A DNA stretch of 64,000 nucleotides from Pelagibacteraceae bacterium AG-337-G04. GTDB taxonomy: Bacteria; Pseudomonadota; Alphaproteobacteria; Pelagibacterales; Pelagibacteraceae. The position numbers and the translations under genes were made by a program. Shown in pieces: positions 8,757 to 17,501 of this stretch (its first letter is position 1; every line of letters begins with the position of its first letter). The stretch spans positions 1-64,000 of the forward strand of contig QBZW01000009.1 of NCBI GenBank assembly GCA_003282205.1, in the 5' to 3' direction. Below the pieces are notes generated by a model that was given only the letters and a program-made list of their open reading frames with translations, made no database searches and was not told where the DNA came from.

Positions 8757-9644
8757 TTAATTTTGAAGATCCTCTTTAAATTTCTTTTCATTTTTATTTA
8801 AGGCATCTCTGTATGCTATATAGCTAACTGACAATATTACAATCATACCGCCGACCCATGTCCAAATATCAGGAATTTCTAGAAATATTGTATATCCAAT
8901 TATTGATGTCCATATCAATTTCGTGAACCTAAATGGCATTACGAAACTTGTCTCTGCTAACTCCAAAGCTTTATTTGAACAAAACATTACAATGGTTCCG
9001 CATAAGGCGATACAAACTAATAAAAGTGATTGATTGAAATTAGGAGTTTGCCAATTAAACAAAGCTATAATAAACAGAATTGGGCTTATAATAGTTAATC
9101 CATAGGTCATTATGGTAATTACACTATCTGTTTTGGTCAAATATTTAACAATTATTATTACAAAAGCGAACATAAATGTTGCTGTTATAATTATTAGCGA
9201 TCCTAATTCTAATTCTATAAAACCTGGTCTTAAAACAATTAAAATTCCAACAAATCCAATTAGAAGACCAATTGTTCTGTGAATTTTTATAACCTCTTTC
9301 AAAATTATAATCGATAAAACCGTTGCGTATAATGGAACAGCGAAAGTTAAAGCTGCTGCCTTTTCCAATGCGATAAGGCTTATGCCAGTGAAAGTTAATA
9401 ACATCGATATTGAATTAATAGTACCTCTCAATAAATGAATTTTTAAATTTTTTGTTTTAAAAACATTAATTTTACTTTTAATAATTATTGGTGAGAGAAT
9501 TATCAGGCCAAGAAAAGCTCTAAAGAAAGCAATCATAAAAGTGTTTAATTCAGATGATAAATATTTAATAATAAGGAACATTATTGATGATGCCAAGGTT
9601 CCACAAATGGTCAGAATTATTACGTATAACTTAATATTATTCAT
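8757..9644 (-). CDS. EamA/DMT-family membrane transporter
   Basis: 295-residue inner-membrane protein with about ten predicted helices in two EamA halves. The first half includes NTFMIAFFRAFLGLIILSP and the second starts after the Pro-containing loop around IVLRPGFIELELGS. Family members export amino acids, metabolites or are of unknown specificity; nothing here narrows the substrate. The C-terminal tail is cytoplasmic and charged (RDALNKNEKKFKEDLQN). It lies 56 nt downstream of ccrM on the same strand. It converges on the lyase gene with a 3-nt gap. Confidence 0.85.
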   Translation of the reverse strand: MNNIKLYVIILTICGTLASSIMFLIIKYLSSELNTFMIAFFRAFLGLIILSPIIIKSKINVFKTKNLKIHLLRGTINSISMLLTFTGISLIALEKAAALTFAVPLYATVLSIIILKEVIKIHRTIGLLIGFVGILIVLRPGFIELELGSLIIITATFMFAFVIIIVKYLTKTDSVITIMTYGLTIISPILFIIALFNWQTPNFNQSLLLVCIALCGTIVMFCSNKALELAETSFVMPFRFTKLIWTSIIGYTIFLEIPDIWTWVGGMIVILSVSYIAYRDALNKNEKKFKEDLQN

Positions 9645-9700
9645 TGATCAGACTTATTTCTATACCAAATATAATTAATTCAAAGTAATTGAAATGAATT

Positions 9701-10777
9701 CTAGATATTTGATGGTCTCAATTTATTTCTTAATTCGTCAATAGGTTTTAGAGAATTGCCAGATTTATAATGCCAAAATGTCCATCCATTACAACTTTCA
9801 GCGCCAATAATTTTTGCTGCAACTTTATGAATTGAACCTTCCGATTTTAGATATTTTATACTACCATCGACCATGATTTTGGCATTCACTTTTTTCTTTT
9901 TATCATAAATTTCTGTACCAGGTTTAATTAAGCCCATCTCAACTAATGATCCAAAAGGAATTCTTGGTTTTGATCTATTATTTTGAAGTGTATCCAGATA
10001 TTCGTCTTTAATAACATCTGTATTGTCTAATCTTTTTTTTGTAGCTTCAAAATAATTTTTTTCCTTTTCAATTCCAAAATACTTTCTACCTAATTTTTTA
10101 GAAACAACAGCTGTGGTACCTGATCCTAAAAATGGATCTAAGATAAAATCATCTTTATTTGATGAGGCTAATATTATTCTATGGAGTAACACTTCTGGTT
10201 TTTGAGTAGAATGGACTTTTTTTCCATTATTTTTCAATCTTTCTTTGCCATTACAGATTGGAAAGTTCCATGTAGATCTCATTTGTAGGTCATCATTTAA
10301 GCATTTCAATGATTGATAATTGAAAGTATATTTCGACCCCTCACTTTTTGATGCCCAAATAAGTGTTTCATGTGCGTTAGTAAACCTTGTTCCCCTAAAA
10401 TTTGGCATTGGATTATTTTTATTCCAAATTACATCGTTTAGTATCCAAAAACCTAAATCTTGCATTGTAGCACCCACTCTAAAAATATTATGATAACTAC
10501 CAATTACCCAAATCGAACCATTCTTTCTCAAAGTTCTCTTACATTCTTTTAACCAATCAAAAGTAAATTCATCATAACTTTTAAAACTTTCAAATTGATC
10601 CCATTTATCGTCTACAGCATCTACTTTAGATGTATCTGGTCTACTCAATTCTTTTTTTAATTGAAGGTTGTAGGGGGGATCAGCAAAAATAAGATCAAAA
10701 GTTTCATCAGGAATTTTTTTTAATTCCTTTAAACTATCTCCATTTATAATTGTGTTTTTTAAAATTTTATTACTCAT
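9701..10777 (-). CDS. ccrM: Cell-cycle regulated GANTC adenine methyltransferase CcrM
   Basis: DNA N6-adenine methyltransferase of 358 residues, beta class: catalytic DPPYNLQL near residues 34-41 comes before the AdoMet-binding DPFLGSGTTA at about 215-224. A C-terminal RAMA domain ends in GWTFWHYKSG, as in Caulobacter CcrM, which methylates GANTC and links transcription to replication. The neighbour is rnhB, the usual alphaproteobacterial order. The upstream leader holds two GANTC sites arranged as a dyad (see the separate entry), suggesting feedback by methylation. All motifs look intact. Confidence is high for the family; GANTC specificity follows from orthology. Confidence 0.93.
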   Translation of the reverse strand: MSNKILKNTIINGDSLKELKKIPDETFDLIFADPPYNLQLKKELSRPDTSKVDAVDDKWDQFESFKSYDEFTFDWLKECKRTLRKNGSIWVIGSYHNIFRVGATMQDLGFWILNDVIWNKNNPMPNFRGTRFTNAHETLIWASKSEGSKYTFNYQSLKCLNDDLQMRSTWNFPICNGKERLKNNGKKVHSTQKPEVLLHRIILASSNKDDFILDPFLGSGTTAVVSKKLGRKYFGIEKEKNYFEATKKRLDNTDVIKDEYLDTLQNNRSKPRIPFGSLVEMGLIKPGTEIYDKKKKVNAKIMVDGSIKYLKSEGSIHKVAAKIIGAESCNGWTFWHYKSGNSLKPIDELRNKLRPSNI

Positions 10778-10794
10778 TTTTTAATAATTAATTA

Positions 10795-10811
10795 GACTCC
10801 AGAGTAGAGTC
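10795..10811 (-). promoter_or_regulatory. Paired GANTC sites forming a dyad in the ccrM leader
   Basis: Read on the minus strand this is GACTC-TACTCTG-GAGTC, an inverted repeat whose two arms are both GANTC, the CcrM target. It lies 18-34 nt upstream of the ccrM start codon in a 75-nt gap. In Caulobacter, GANTC sites in the ccrM leader let full methylation damp transcription; the same logic is inferred here. It could also fold as a small RNA hairpin in the leader. Confidence 0.5.
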
Positions 10812-10852
10812 ACCGTCAACCTGAGATTGAATTATTTTGAGTTTACTTGTTA

Positions 10853-11431
10853 CTATTTTTTTCTGTGACTCAATATGTTGTGTGTAGGATTGAATGTTTT
10901 TCGATGAAATCTAGTTACTCCATATTTTCTGATAGCATCAATGTGATCTCTAGTTCCATATCCCGCATTTAAATCCCACTTATATTTTTTAAAACTTTCT
11001 GAAATTTTAAACATCAGTTTATCTCTTGAAACTTTTGCAATTATTGATGCTGCTGATATTTCTTTAATTTTTTGGTCTCCTTTTATTATAGTTTTAATAA
11101 GATAATTTCTTAATTCTGGTGATTTATTTCCATCTACAAGTACTAAATTTGGTTTAACTTTTAGTTTTTTTATAGCTCTCTTCATGGCTAATAAACTAGC
11201 ATTTAAAATATTAAGTTTTTCTATTTCCTTTATTGAGGCAGACCCTATTGCCCAAGTAGAATTTTTTTTTATGTATTTTGCCAATATTTCTCTATCTATT
11301 TTACTTAACTTCTTTGAATCTTTTATCTCTCTCTTTTTAATATTTTTTTTTAGAATAACAGCCGCAGCATATACTGGACCAATCAAACTTCCTCTACCAA
11401 CTTCATCAACTCCAGCTATAATTTTTCTCAT
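10853..11431 (-). CDS. rnhB: Ribonuclease HII
   Basis: Cuts RNA in RNA-DNA hybrids and starts removal of single ribonucleotides misincorporated in DNA. 192 residues. Active-site Asp-Glu in AGVDEVGRGSLIGPV at the N-terminus, DSKKLS, the third acid in LVDGNK, and the fourth in SAASIIAKVSRDKLM are all present, as is the C-terminal RKTFNP. Its ATG overlaps the stop of the 44-codon gene upstream by one base (TAATG), so it is probably translated by termination-reinitiation. It is followed 75 nt later by ccrM. Confidence 0.95.
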   Translation of the reverse strand: MRKIIAGVDEVGRGSLIGPVYAAAVILKKNIKKREIKDSKKLSKIDREILAKYIKKNSTWAIGSASIKEIEKLNILNASLLAMKRAIKKLKVKPNLVLVDGNKSPELRNYLIKTIIKGDQKIKEISAASIIAKVSRDKLMFKISESFKKYKWDLNAGYGTRDHIDAIRKYGVTRFHRKTFNPTHNILSHRKK

Positions 11432-11565
11432 TAAGTAATTAAAAAATGATATATAAGAATTCCAATTATCAAACCTTTAAAAAAAGTAATCCACAATAAC
11501 CCATAATTTGAAATATTAAGTTTTTCTCTCCACCAATTTATATATTTTTTATGTATTTCTATCAT
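11431..11565 (-). CDS. 44-residue single-span membrane peptide, coupled to rnhB
   Basis: Small open frame, ATG at 11563-11565 and TAA at 11431-11433. The product starts MIEIHKKYINWWREKLNIS, a basic amphipathic stretch with two adjacent Trp, followed by a hydrophobic segment from about residue 22 to 43 (LLWITFFKGLIIGILIYHFL). It fills the whole gap between the uracil-DNA glycosylase (7 nt upstream) and rnhB, whose start it overlaps by one base. The fit between neighbours and the Trp/Lys-then-membrane design argue it is translated. Function unknown; the N-in or N-out orientation cannot be decided, though the positive N-terminus suggests N-in. Confidence 0.6.
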   Translation of the reverse strand: MIEIHKKYINWWREKLNISNYGLLWITFFKGLIIGILIYHFLIT

Positions 11566-11572
11566 CGTAAAG

Positions 11573-12277
11573 TTAGACTGATATTCTTAATTCATCAATT
11601 TTCTTCCTGATTTGTTTTAAATCAGCCCAAGAATATTTTTTTTGTTCAGCTTGTCTTAATAAATATGCTGGGTGAAATGTAATCATTGTTAAGTATGTTT
11701 TATTATGAATGATTAAATCTTTCCAGACGCCTCTCTCTTTTGAAATTTTTAATTTAGTTCCGAAAAGTGACTCCATAGCTGTACTACCCATCAGAATTAA
11801 AATTTTAGGATCTACGATTGAAATATGTTTTCTAAGAAAATTTGAGTATCTATTAATTTCTGAAGGTTCTGGCTTCCTATTGTTTGGTGGTCGATAGTTA
11901 ACAACATTAGTGATATAAATATTATTTCTTATAATTTGAATGGCCTCCAACATTTTATTCAATAATATCCCAGCATCTCCTACAAATGGCTTTCCCTGTT
12001 CATCTTCTTTTTGACCTGGTCCTTCACCGATAATCATAATTTTACTCTCGCTATTTCCATCAGCAAATACCAACTGGTTTGCATTATTTTTAAGCTCACA
12101 ATTATCTATGTTTCCTATTTCATTCCTCAATTCTGAAAGTAGTTTTTTTTTATCTTCTAGCTGTGGTTTAGTTTTCAGTCTGTTAATTGGTTTATCATTA
12201 AATATGTACTCAATTTCGTTTGAGTTAAGGTTTTCAAGGTTTAATATGTCATTTTGATTTTTGAGTTTTAAAGTCAT
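11573..12277 (-). CDS. Uracil-DNA glycosylase, family 4, with degenerate Fe-S site
   Basis: Removes uracil from DNA. 234 residues with the family 4 motifs GEGPGQKEDEQGKPFVGDAG (residues 84-103) and the C-terminal HPAYLLRQ. Family 4 enzymes carry a 4Fe-4S cluster bound by four Cys. Here the expected positions read Ile57, Cys60, Tyr128 and Tyr144, so only one ligand is left and a cluster is unlikely. The fold motifs around the active site are preserved, so I infer an active, cluster-free variant. An N-terminal extension of about 40 residues is poorly conserved, as in DNA-polymerase-like UDG fusions. It is divergent from the TPR gene with only 10 nt between start codons. Confidence 0.88.
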   Translation of the reverse strand: MTLKLKNQNDILNLENLNSNEIEYIFNDKPINRLKTKPQLEDKKKLLSELRNEIGNIDNCELKNNANQLVFADGNSESKIMIIGEGPGQKEDEQGKPFVGDAGILLNKMLEAIQIIRNNIYITNVVNYRPPNNRKPEPSEINRYSNFLRKHISIVDPKILILMGSTAMESLFGTKLKISKERGVWKDLIIHNKTYLTMITFHPAYLLRQAEQKKYSWADLKQIRKKIDELRISV

Positions 12278-12287
12278 AAGTTAAATT

Positions 12288-13961
12288 ATGAAAATTTTAT
12301 TAGTAATTTTATCATTTTTGGCACTTCAAACCAGTACATATTCAAGCACTTCTTCAAATAATCAATTCAACCAAAAGTATCTATCTAATTATTTTTCTGC
12401 TCTGGTCTCATCAGGTAATCAAAAAAATGATGTAGCACTTGATTATTTTAATTCATCTAAATTTCTAATCCAAAAACATGATAATTTTTTAAAAAAGTAT
12501 GTATTTTCCCTAGTTTTAAATGGACAAGTTAAAAAAGGAATAGACCAAATAAAAATTTCAAAAAATGATATTAATTCAAATACTTTCGAGCTTAACCTTC
12601 TTCTTTTAGTTGATAGCTTTAAGAAAAAAGATTTTAAACAAGCAAATAAAAGAATCAAGGAATTTCAATTGGAAAAAGATAATGGAACTTACGAATATGT
12701 AATTTTCAAAATTTTAAAAGATTTTAATTATCTGTTTCTTAAAAATGAGGCTGTAGGAGACAATAAATATGGATCATTAAGTTTAATTTCAACTGCATTT
12801 CAGAATTGTTATTTAAACTCACAAAAAACAAATTTATATTTTGACAGATTATTAAATAGCTCTGATGGAGATTACTCAAGGTATATGTATTTTTATTTTG
12901 CAAATCTGATTGAGAATAAAGAACTAAAAAAAGTTAATGAAGTATCTCAAAGAATTGAACCTTTGGGAGATAGTATATTGCTACATCAAATCAAAGATTG
13001 GATCGATAATAAAGATTATAACAAATTTAAAACTCATTTCTCATGTAAAAATGAAAATGATATTTTGGCCGAGATTTTTTATTTAGTGTCTAATTTGTTT
13101 TCCACACAAAATATTTTTGATCAATCAAATTTTTATTTAAGAATATCAGAGTATTTAAATCCTAAATTCTATTTTAATAAAACTCTGCTAGCCGAAAATT
13201 ATTATCTAAATAAGAATAATTACCTGGCAAATAAAATTTTAGAAAATTTCAAAAAAAAAGATAAATTATATTTTTGGTATAAAACAAAAAAGATTGGGAG
13301 AATACTTTCTGAAGATAATTCAGAAGAAGAAGCTGCAATTTATATTAAGAAGCATTTCAATTCTATAAAGTCTCCAACTTTAAAAATCCTTTACGACTAT
13401 GCAAACATTAATAAAGGTTTTGAAAATTATGAAATTGCTATCGAATATTACACCGAATTAATTAAAAAAGTTGAGAAGAATTCTTATGCTCTCTCAAGGA
13501 TTCTATACAGAAGAGGTAGTAGCTATGAAAGAATGGGAAATTATGAAAAAGCTGACAAAGATATGTTGGAGAGTTTAAAGATTTACCCAAATGAACCTTA
13601 TACTATGAATTATCTTGCTTATAGTTGGTTAGAAAGAAACCACAAAATAGATGAAGCAATAGAAATGATACAGTCAGCTTATAAACAAAAAAAGGATGAT
13701 CCATATATAACAGACTCTGTTGGTTGGGGATATTATTTGATTGGTGATTATATTAACGCTGAAAAATATTTAAAAAGAGCCTTGCAGCTTATGCCAGACG
13801 ATCCAATTGTAAACGATCATTATGGCGATGTTCTTTGGAGACTAAATAAAAAACTACAAGCAAACTATTATTGGCGTGCTGTTCTAGAGCTTGAAGAAAC
13901 AGAAGATAAAATGAAATCAAAAATAAAATCTAAGTTACTAGTGGGTTTAGAAAAATCATAA
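12288..13961 (+). CDS. Exported TPR-repeat protein
   Basis: 557-residue protein with an N-terminal signal-like segment (ILLVILSFLALQTSTYS), so probably periplasmic or membrane-anchored. The C-terminal 200 residues hold tandem tetratricopeptide repeats, for example SYERMGNYEKADKDMLESL, YLAYSWLERNHKIDEAIEMI and GWGYYLIGDYINAEKYLKRA; the middle is degenerate helical repeat. This matches the alphaproteobacterial TPR protein that precedes ispE in many genomes, where it is thought to act in envelope assembly; no specific partner is known to me. It is followed 3 nt later by ispE, so one operon. The promoter must overlap the divergent glycosylase gene. Confidence 0.8.
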   Translation: MKILLVILSFLALQTSTYSSTSSNNQFNQKYLSNYFSALVSSGNQKNDVALDYFNSSKFLIQKHDNFLKKYVFSLVLNGQVKKGIDQIKISKNDINSNTFELNLLLLVDSFKKKDFKQANKRIKEFQLEKDNGTYEYVIFKILKDFNYLFLKNEAVGDNKYGSLSLISTAFQNCYLNSQKTNLYFDRLLNSSDGDYSRYMYFYFANLIENKELKKVNEVSQRIEPLGDSILLHQIKDWIDNKDYNKFKTHFSCKNENDILAEIFYLVSNLFSTQNIFDQSNFYLRISEYLNPKFYFNKTLLAENYYLNKNNYLANKILENFKKKDKLYFWYKTKKIGRILSEDNSEEEAAIYIKKHFNSIKSPTLKILYDYANINKGFENYEIAIEYYTELIKKVEKNSYALSRILYRRGSSYERMGNYEKADKDMLESLKIYPNEPYTMNYLAYSWLERNHKIDEAIEMIQSAYKQKKDDPYITDSVGWGYYLIGDYINAEKYLKRALQLMPDDPIVNDHYGDVLWRLNKKLQANYYWRAVLELEETEDKMKSKIKSKLLVGLEKS

Positions 13962-13964
13962 TTA

Positions 13965-14813
13965 ATGAGATTTGAAAAGATTAAATCACATGCAAAAGTT
14001 AATTTATCTCTCAATGTGCTAGGAAAACGAAAATCAAAACTTCATGATTTAGAAACGCTAATTGCTTTTGTCGACTTACATGATCAAATTTATATTAAAA
14101 GAACAAATAATAAAAATCATATATTAAAATTTTCAGGACATTTCTCAAAAAAAGTCCCAAAAGTAAATACCGTAAGTAATTTGCTAAATATTCTGGATAA
14201 AAAAAAAAAATTAAAAAATCATAAATATTCAATTTTAATAAAAAAAAATATTCCTCAAAAAGCTGGACTTGGTGGAGGTTCAATGAATGCGGCCTCTTTA
14301 ATAAATTACTTTGAAAAAAAAAATAAAATTAATTTAACATTAAAAGAGAGATATAATTTGTGTTCAAAAATAGGGTCAGATGTAATCTTGGGTATTGATC
14401 AAAAAAATTTAATTATTTCTTATAAAAAAAAAACTACAAAATTAAAAAAAAACTTAAAAATGTTTACTTTAATGATTAAGCCAAATTTCGGTTGTTCTAC
14501 TAAAAGTATTTTTAACCGAGTTAGACATTACTCAAAACCACAATTATCAAAAATAAGGTCAAAAAATATTGACTTTAACTTAATCTCAAAGTTAAAAAAT
14601 GATTTAGAAATCATATCTACAAAAAAATATCCTAGACTTCAGAAACTTAGAGATTATTTTTCAAATATTGATAAAAATTCATATGTAAGAATGACAGGAT
14701 CTGGTTCAACAATCGTTGGGTATTTTAAGTCCAAAAAAGCCGCACTAAATGCAAAGAAATTATTAAGAAAAAATTATAAAAACTATTGGTGTAATTTATC
14801 AAAAACTATATAA
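13965..14813 (+). CDS. ispE: 4-diphosphocytidyl-2-C-methyl-D-erythritol kinase
   Basis: GHMP kinase of the non-mevalonate (MEP) isoprenoid pathway, phosphorylating CDP-methylerythritol at the 2-hydroxyl. 282 residues. N-terminal SHAKVNLSLNVLGKRKSKLH carries the substrate-binding Lys-Asn motif, the ATP loop is PQKAGLGGGSMNAASL, and the third GHMP motif is VRMTGSGSTIVGYF. An uninterrupted run of 12 A at 14199-14210 (about codon 79) falls in a Lys-rich loop and is prone to slippage. A tRNA-Gln gene follows after 32 nt. Confidence 0.95.
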   Translation: MRFEKIKSHAKVNLSLNVLGKRKSKLHDLETLIAFVDLHDQIYIKRTNNKNHILKFSGHFSKKVPKVNTVSNLLNILDKKKKLKNHKYSILIKKNIPQKAGLGGGSMNAASLINYFEKKNKINLTLKERYNLCSKIGSDVILGIDQKNLIISYKKKTTKLKKNLKMFTLMIKPNFGCSTKSIFNRVRHYSKPQLSKIRSKNIDFNLISKLKNDLEIISTKKYPRLQKLRDYFSNIDKNSYVRMTGSGSTIVGYFKSKKAALNAKKLLRKNYKNYWCNLSKTI

Positions 14814-14845
14814 AGCTTTTTTTTTGTGTTATATGAAATTAATTT

Positions 14846-14919
14846 TGGGGTGTAGCCAAGTGGTAAGGCAGCGGTTTTTGGTACCGCCATCCTAGGTTCG
14901 AATCCTAGCACCCCAGCCA
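14846..14919 (+). tRNA. tRNA-Gln (UUG)
   Basis: 74-nt cloverleaf with a 7-bp acceptor stem (TGGGGTG / CACCCCA), a D-arm AGCCAAGTGGTAAGGCA, anticodon stem GCGGT/ACCGC around loop TTTTGGT giving anticodon TTG, a canonical T-loop TTCGAAT and an encoded CCA. T at position 1 and U1-A72 are typical of tRNA-Gln. Only 3 nt separate its CCA from the start codon of the tRNA nucleotidyltransferase gene. Confidence 0.95.
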
Positions 14920-14922
14920 CTT

Positions 14923-16197
14923 ATGTACAATTTTTTTAAAAAAATCTTTAAAATAAACAATAAACTTACTCCTAAAGATAGCTCTTTTTTAAACATTTAT
15001 AAAAATACTGAAATTTCAAAACTTTTTGACTCGATATCAAACTTTAATGACGAAAGTGAAATTAGATATGTTGGAGGTTGTGTGAGAAAAATATTAAGTA
15101 AAGAGGATGTGAATGATATTGACTTAGCCGTAAATTTAAATCCAAGCCAAGTTAAAGTATGTTTGCAATCAAACAATATCAAATTCTTTGAAACAGGCAT
15201 AAAACATGGAACCATTACTGCAAATATAGGAAAAAAAAATTTTGAGATTACATCATTAAGAGAAGATATAGATACCGACGGAAGACATGCAAATGTTAGA
15301 TATACAACAGACTGGTTGAAGGATTCATCAAGAAGAGATTTCACCATTAATTCTATTTATGCAGATAAAGATGGAAATTTGTTTGATCCAAACGGGGGTG
15401 TCAAACATATAGAAGAGGGCAAGGTAATTTTTATAGGTAATTCAGATAAAAGAATTCAGGAAGATTATTTAAGAATTTTGAGATATGTTAGATTCTTTAT
15501 TAATTATAGCAATCACCCCCATAATTCATCAGTTAAAAAATCAATCAAGCAAAACATTGCTGGTGTAGCTAATCTTTCAAAAGAAAGATTAATGAGCGAA
15601 TTAAAAAAAATTATTTTATCAAAAAATTTTTTGCAATTACCAAAAGACTCTTTTTCATTAGAAATTTTAAGAATAATTTTTCCCCAGCTTGTTAATCTTG
15701 ATAATTTAGAAAAAATAAATGAATATTCAAAAAACATATTTGACAAAAAAACATTTATTTTTTTAATTTCCTACTTAACAATAGACGAAACTGATAATGC
15801 TAATTATTTTTTATTTAAGTATAATATATCAAATGAAGATAAAAAAAGATTAAAATTCTTAATTGAAAATTTTAAATTATTTTCTGAAAAAGACTATTTC
15901 AGTAAAAAAAATCTTCAAAAGATTTTTTATTTTAATAATAAATCTTATGTTGTTGATTTAATAGATTTAAAAATTTTTAACTCTAAAACAGCAACAAAAA
16001 AACTAATTGAACTAAAAAAGTATTTTGAACAATTTGAGAAACCAATTTTTCCATTAAAAGCCCAAGATTTACTAGAAAAATACAAATTTAAAGAAGGTAA
16101 AGAATTTGGACAAAAAATTAGATTATTAGAGCACATGTGGTTAAATAATAGCTTTAAAATAAGTAATAAGGAAATTGACAAGGTATTTGGCAATTAA
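14923..16197 (+). CDS. cca: CCA tRNA nucleotidyltransferase / poly(A) polymerase family
   Basis: Class II nucleotidyltransferase of 424 residues. The active site is [20 protein letters not shown] near residues 49-68 with the DxD pair, followed by [20 protein letters not shown] with the NTP-binding Arg residues. The C-terminal half is the helical tRNA-binding part. In alphaproteobacteria the ortholog repairs tRNA 3-prime CCA ends, though poly(A) polymerase is a close alternative from sequence alone. It begins 3 nt after the tRNA-Gln gene, so its mRNA start probably arises by tRNA processing. It overlaps greA tail-to-tail by 4 nt. Confidence 0.88.
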   Translation: MYNFFKKIFKINNKLTPKDSSFLNIYKNTEISKLFDSISNFNDESEIRYVGGCVRKILSKEDVNDIDLAVNLNPSQVKVCLQSNNIKFFETGIKHGTITANIGKKNFEITSLREDIDTDGRHANVRYTTDWLKDSSRRDFTINSIYADKDGNLFDPNGGVKHIEEGKVIFIGNSDKRIQEDYLRILRYVRFFINYSNHPHNSSVKKSIKQNIAGVANLSKERLMSELKKIILSKNFLQLPKDSFSLEILRIIFPQLVNLDNLEKINEYSKNIFDKKTFIFLISYLTIDETDNANYFLFKYNISNEDKKRLKFLIENFKLFSEKDYFSKKNLQKIFYFNNKSYVVDLIDLKIFNSKTATKKLIELKKYFEQFEKPIFPLKAQDLLEKYKFKEGKEFGQKIRLLEHMWLNNSFKISNKEIDKVFGN

Positions 16198-16670
16198 ATA
16201 TATTTAACGTCTTTTATTTCAAAATTTTTTACACCTGCAGGTGTTTTAATTTCAACTAAATCTCCCTTATTTTTACCAATCAGACCCATCCCTATTGGAG
16301 ATTTAAAATATATTAGTTTTTCTTTTAAGTCCGCTTCATCTTTTCCAACAATCTTATATTTCAGACTTTCTTCAGTATCTAAATTTTGTAACATTATAGT
16401 TGAACCGAATATAACTTTTCCATCGTTATCTAATTTTGAAACATCAATAACATTTGCTCTAGCAATAATATCCTCAACTTCTTGAATTCTTCCTTCATTG
16501 TGAGATTGTTGCTCTTTAGCTGCATGATATTCAGCATTTTCTTTAAGATCTCCATGTGATCTTGCTTCAGCAATGGCTGCAACTATCTCTGGTCTTTTCT
16601 TCTCTTTTAAGAAAATTAATTCTTCTTTTAATTTTTCTAAACCTCTAACTGTGATTGGCTCTTTTTCCAT
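16194..16670 (-). CDS. greA: Transcription elongation factor GreA
   Basis: Rescues backtracked RNA polymerase by stimulating transcript cleavage. 158 residues, full length. The N-terminal coiled-coil hairpin includes [20 protein letters not shown] with the acidic tip Asp and Glu, and the C-terminal FKBP-like domain includes [21 protein letters not shown]. It lies 3 nt downstream of hemF, in a trmL-hemF-greA run. It converges on cca with a 4-nt overlap. Confidence 0.97.
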   Translation of the reverse strand: MEKEPITVRGLEKLKEELIFLKEKKRPEIVAAIAEARSHGDLKENAEYHAAKEQQSHNEGRIQEVEDIIARANVIDVSKLDNDGKVIFGSTIMLQNLDTEESLKYKIVGKDEADLKEKLIYFKSPIGMGLIGKNKGDLVEIKTPAGVKNFEIKDVKYI

Positions 16671-16673
16671 AAT

Positions 16674-17501
16674 TCATCTCCATTTAGCAACGGGTGGTAA
16701 CGACATTAAAATAGCCTCAACGTTACCATTCGTTTGTAAACCAAATTTCGTACCTCTATCATAAAGTAAGTTAAATTCGACATAACGACCTCTTTTTTCT
16801 AATTGAATTTCTCTTTGTTTCTTTGACCATTTTTTCTTATATTTTTTTAATATAATTTCTCTAAAAATATTTTTAAAACTTATTCCTACTTCTCTTACAA
16901 AACTAAAATCTTTTTCCCAATTTTCTTTTTTATAATCAAAAAAAATTCCTCCTATACCTCTTGGTTCTTTCCTATGTGGTAAGTAAAAATATTCATCACA
17001 CCATTTTTTATATTTTTTATAAAAATTTTTATTATGTTTATTACAAGATTTCTTTAATTCATTATGAAACCATTTTTCTAAACTTTTATCTGTCAGGCAA
17101 GGGGTAACATCCATCCCTCCACCAAACCATCCATGAGAAGTATAAATATATCTGGTGTTAAAATGCATAGCAGGAACATGAGGGTTTTTCATATGCATTA
17201 CTACAGATATACCTGCTGCCCAAAAGTTTGGATTTTTATCTCCCCCAGGTATTCTATTTCTAAATTCTTTTGAAAATTTTCCATAAACTTCTGAAAAATT
17301 TACACCTACTTTTTCAAAAATTTTTCCATTTTCTAATACTCTAAATTGGCCCCCGCCTTCATTTGAGTTTTTTCCTCTTTCCCAATTTTTAATTTTGAAG
17401 ATATTTTTTTTTGCTTCTAATTCCTCTATTTCTTGACAAATTACTTCTTGTAAAGTCTTAAACCAATTTCGAGCTAATTTTTTTTTAATTGTTTGATCCA
17501 T
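16674..17501 (-). CDS. hemF: Aerobic coproporphyrinogen III oxidase
   Basis: Oxygen-dependent decarboxylation of coproporphyrinogen III to protoporphyrinogen IX in heme synthesis. 275 residues with the family signature WFGGGMDVTPC, the run FNTRYIYTSHGWFGG before it, the motif YLPHRKEPRGIGGIFFD, and the C-terminal GTKFGLQTNGNVEAILMSLP. Choice of the oxygen-dependent enzyme fits an obligate aerobe. The start overlaps the end of trmL by 17 nt. The product heme is needed by the bc1 complex encoded next door. Confidence 0.97.
   Translation of the reverse strand: MDQTIKKKLARNWFKTLQEVICQEIEELEAKKNIFKIKNWERGKNSNEGGGQFRVLENGKIFEKVGVNFSEVYGKFSKEFRNRIPGGDKNPNFWAAGISVVMHMKNPHVPAMHFNTRYIYTSHGWFGGGMDVTPCLTDKSLEKWFHNELKKSCNKHNKNFYKKYKKWCDEYFYLPHRKEPRGIGGIFFDYKKENWEKDFSFVREVGISFKNIFREIILKKYKKKWSKKQREIQLEKRGRYVEFNLLYDRGTKFGLQTNGNVEAILMSLPPVAKWR

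Noticed and set aside
14997..15347. Long minus-strand open frame of 116 codons inside cca
   Set aside because: It mirrors a well-conserved gene on the plus strand and has no family-like sequence; a shadow of A/T-rich codons.
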